Shown: piece after piece, positions 62,542 to 63,446 of the stretch
Layout: each line of letters opens with the position of its first letter
Numbering within the stretch: position 1 is the first letter of the stretch
Source: an uncultured Marinobacter sp.
GTDB taxonomy: Bacteria; Pseudomonadota; Gammaproteobacteria; Pseudomonadales; Oleiphilaceae
Direction of reading: 5' to 3'
DNA length: 63,446 bases
Assembly (NCBI GenBank): GCA_913057975.1
Contig: CAJXOQ010000002.1
Coordinates: 1-63,446, forward strand
Made by a program: the position numbers and the translations under genes
The notes under the pieces: generated by a model
What the model saw: only the letters and a program-made list of their open reading frames with translations
Databases searched by the model: none
What the model was told of the DNA's origin: nothing

Positions 62542-62595
62542 CTTGTTGCAAACACTCCGGCTAAATGGACAGGCCACTGGCCGCTCCGGACACAG

Positions 62596-62628
62596 AAAAA
62601 ATCCGGAGAAATCCAGCAAGTCTCCGGA
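62596..62628 (-). terminator. Intrinsic terminator in the leader of the membrane-anchored protein gene
   Basis: On the minus strand TCCGGAGA and TCTCCGGA (62628-62621 and 62609-62602) form an 8-bp stem followed by six T residues (62601-62596). It lies 55-87 bases before the start codon of the downstream gene, with no gene ending in front of it. A third copy, TCCGGAG (minus strand, 62590-62584), can pair with the right arm and would disrupt the terminator, which is an attenuator-like arrangement. Confidence 0.6.
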
Positions 62629-62685
62629 AGATTAGCAGAAAACCCGGGATGATTCCGTTCTGAAATGTGAAAGATTGCAGCTTCA

Positions 62686-62706
62686 TATCAATTCGATGAA
62701 TTGATA
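62686..62706. promoter_or_regulatory. Perfect 9-bp inverted repeat upstream of the LysR gene
   Basis: TATCAATTC (62686-62694), spacer GAT and GAATTGATA (62698-62706) form a perfect palindrome 67 bases before the lysR-type ATG. It contains T-N11-A spacings as in LysR-type operators. Autoregulation is inferred. Confidence 0.5.
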
Positions 62707-62772
62707 CTCTGTCGACCATTATTCTAGTGAATAAATGGCGTTTTTTATGTTATCTCCGATAGGGGCCACTTC

Positions 62773-63397
62773 ATGGACATTTCCCGGGTAGACCTCAATC
62801 TGCTTGTTTATCTCGATGTATTGTTGCGGGAGCGGAACGTCACCAAAGCCGCGAATCATCTTGGGATTACCCAGCCCGCGATGAGCAACGGTCTGCGCCG
62901 ATTGCGGGACCTGTTCGGGGATCCGCTGCTGGTTCGTACCAGTGAGGGTATGACCGCGACCGAGCGTGCCACTGAGCTGCAGCCACTGGTGCGTAGCATC
63001 CTTTCCGACATTGAGCAGGCGGTTCACGAGAAAACCGCGTTCGCGGCTATGGAAAGTCAGCGCGTGTTCCGGATCATGGCCAGCGACTACGCGGAATCCT
63101 GCCTGATGCCACGGGTGCTCCGCCGAATCCGCCAGGAAGCCCCTCACGTGACTCTGGATGTTCTGACGCCCAGTGACGTGAGTTTCCTCGACGTCGAGCA
63201 GGGGCGTCTTGATATGGCGATCAACCGTTTTGACAAGATCCCCCAGTCGTTCCACCAGAAAACGTTGTGGACGGAATACTTTGCCTGTCTGATGAACGCA
63301 CGGAACCCGATCCTAAAGGAGCCGTTTACCCTCGATACCTACCTGGACGCCAGTCATATCTGGGTCAGCAAGACCGGTTTTGGTGTCGGGGTGGGGG
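62773..63397 (+). CDS. LysR-family transcriptional regulator (3' end missing)
   Basis: The first 208 residues of a LysR-type regulator; about 90-100 are lost at the adapter junction. The N-terminal helix-turn-helix is VDLNLLVYLDVLLRERNVTKAANHLGITQPAMSNGLRRL (in part: AANHLGITQPAMSNGLRRLR). The start of the effector-binding domain follows (VFRIMASDYAESCLMPRVL). The head resembles NodD/LeuO-type subgroups. Target and ligand are unknown. An inverted repeat 67 bases upstream may be its operator. Confidence 0.9.
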
Positions 63398-63446
63398 CTG
63401 TCTCTTATACACATCTCCGAGCCCACGAGACGGACTCCTATCTCGT
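63398..63446 (-). other. Illumina Nextera adapter remnant (artefact)
   Basis: CTGTCTCTTATACACATCT begins at 63398, followed by the P7-side adapter, an index reading GGACTCCT (recalled as Nextera N705) and the start of P7 (ATCTCGT). It is the reverse complement of the left end, so both ends are library artefacts. Confidence 0.97.

Noticed and set aside
1..63446. tRNA, rRNA, CRISPR arrays, insertion sequences, prophage or integrase genes
   Set aside because: None could be recognised by eye on either strand; a tRNAscan or Rfam search could still find short RNA genes.

Overview
This is an assembled contig rather than a natural chromosome end. Both termini carry untrimmed Illumina Nextera P7-side adapter (1-47 and 63398-63446), and the first and last genes run into it. 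Gene content and order point to a marine gammaproteobacterium of the Marinobacter type. The clues are ccoNOQP-ccoGHIS with a SafE-like partner, ttcA, rlmM, tusA, dsbD, epmC, an rhlB-like helicase, pdxB, htpX, an alaA-like gene, gpx, an OspR-like regulator and a SagS-like kinase, plus FadL-type porins and moderately high GC. The genus is inferred from memory of gene families, not from a search.

Layout. (1) 0.05-2.7 kb: alpha-glucoside uptake and hydrolysis (truncated MalK/UgpC-type ATPase, GH13 alpha-glucosidase). MalT-box-like sites lie upstream, and a convincing malT is at 27.9-30.6 kb. (2) 2.9-24.8 kb: a large envelope region. It holds ApbE, a leftward operon of secreted proteins (PSD1-like haem protein, LamG/dihaem lipoprotein, Tat-exported DUF1501-like protein), and a long rightward series. 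That series comprises an HzsA-like dihaem lipoprotein, two outer-membrane barrels, TlpA, DUF4266, DUF3570, a small periplasmic protein, three TPR proteins, a small secreted protein, an ExbB-like channel, two ExbD-like proteins and an AgmX/TonB-like protein. The second half resembles the Agl/Glt energised envelope machines of myxobacteria. (3) 24.8-27.8 kb: exosortase-type acyltransferase, sodium/solute symporter, DksA-like zinc finger. (4) 27.9-35.5 kb: malT divergent from a FapD-like C39 peptidase, a FapF-like barrel, a FadL-like porin and a MalM-domain lipoprotein. (5) 35.5-38.9 kb: deacetylase, DnaJ-related protein, TetR regulator, ttcA. (6) 38.9-47.6 kb: the cbb3 oxidase genes and their assembly factors, with a probable FNR/ANR box before ccoN. 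(7) 47.8-63.4 kb: mostly housekeeping genes. They include rlmM with a structured leader, tusA, dsbD, epmC, pdxB, htpX, an alaA-like aminotransferase, gpx/ospR with palindromic operators, a SagS-like kinase, a membrane-anchored unknown behind a possible attenuator, and a truncated LysR regulator.

How the genes fit together. The c-type haem proteins (2.9-12.2 kb and the cbb3 oxidase) need periplasmic thiol handling, and TlpA and DsbD are present. The ExbB/ExbD/AgmX set could couple proton flow to the TPR and barrel proteins encoded just upstream. That region is the best candidate for an incompletely described system. No tRNA, rRNA, CRISPR array, insertion sequence or prophage was seen.
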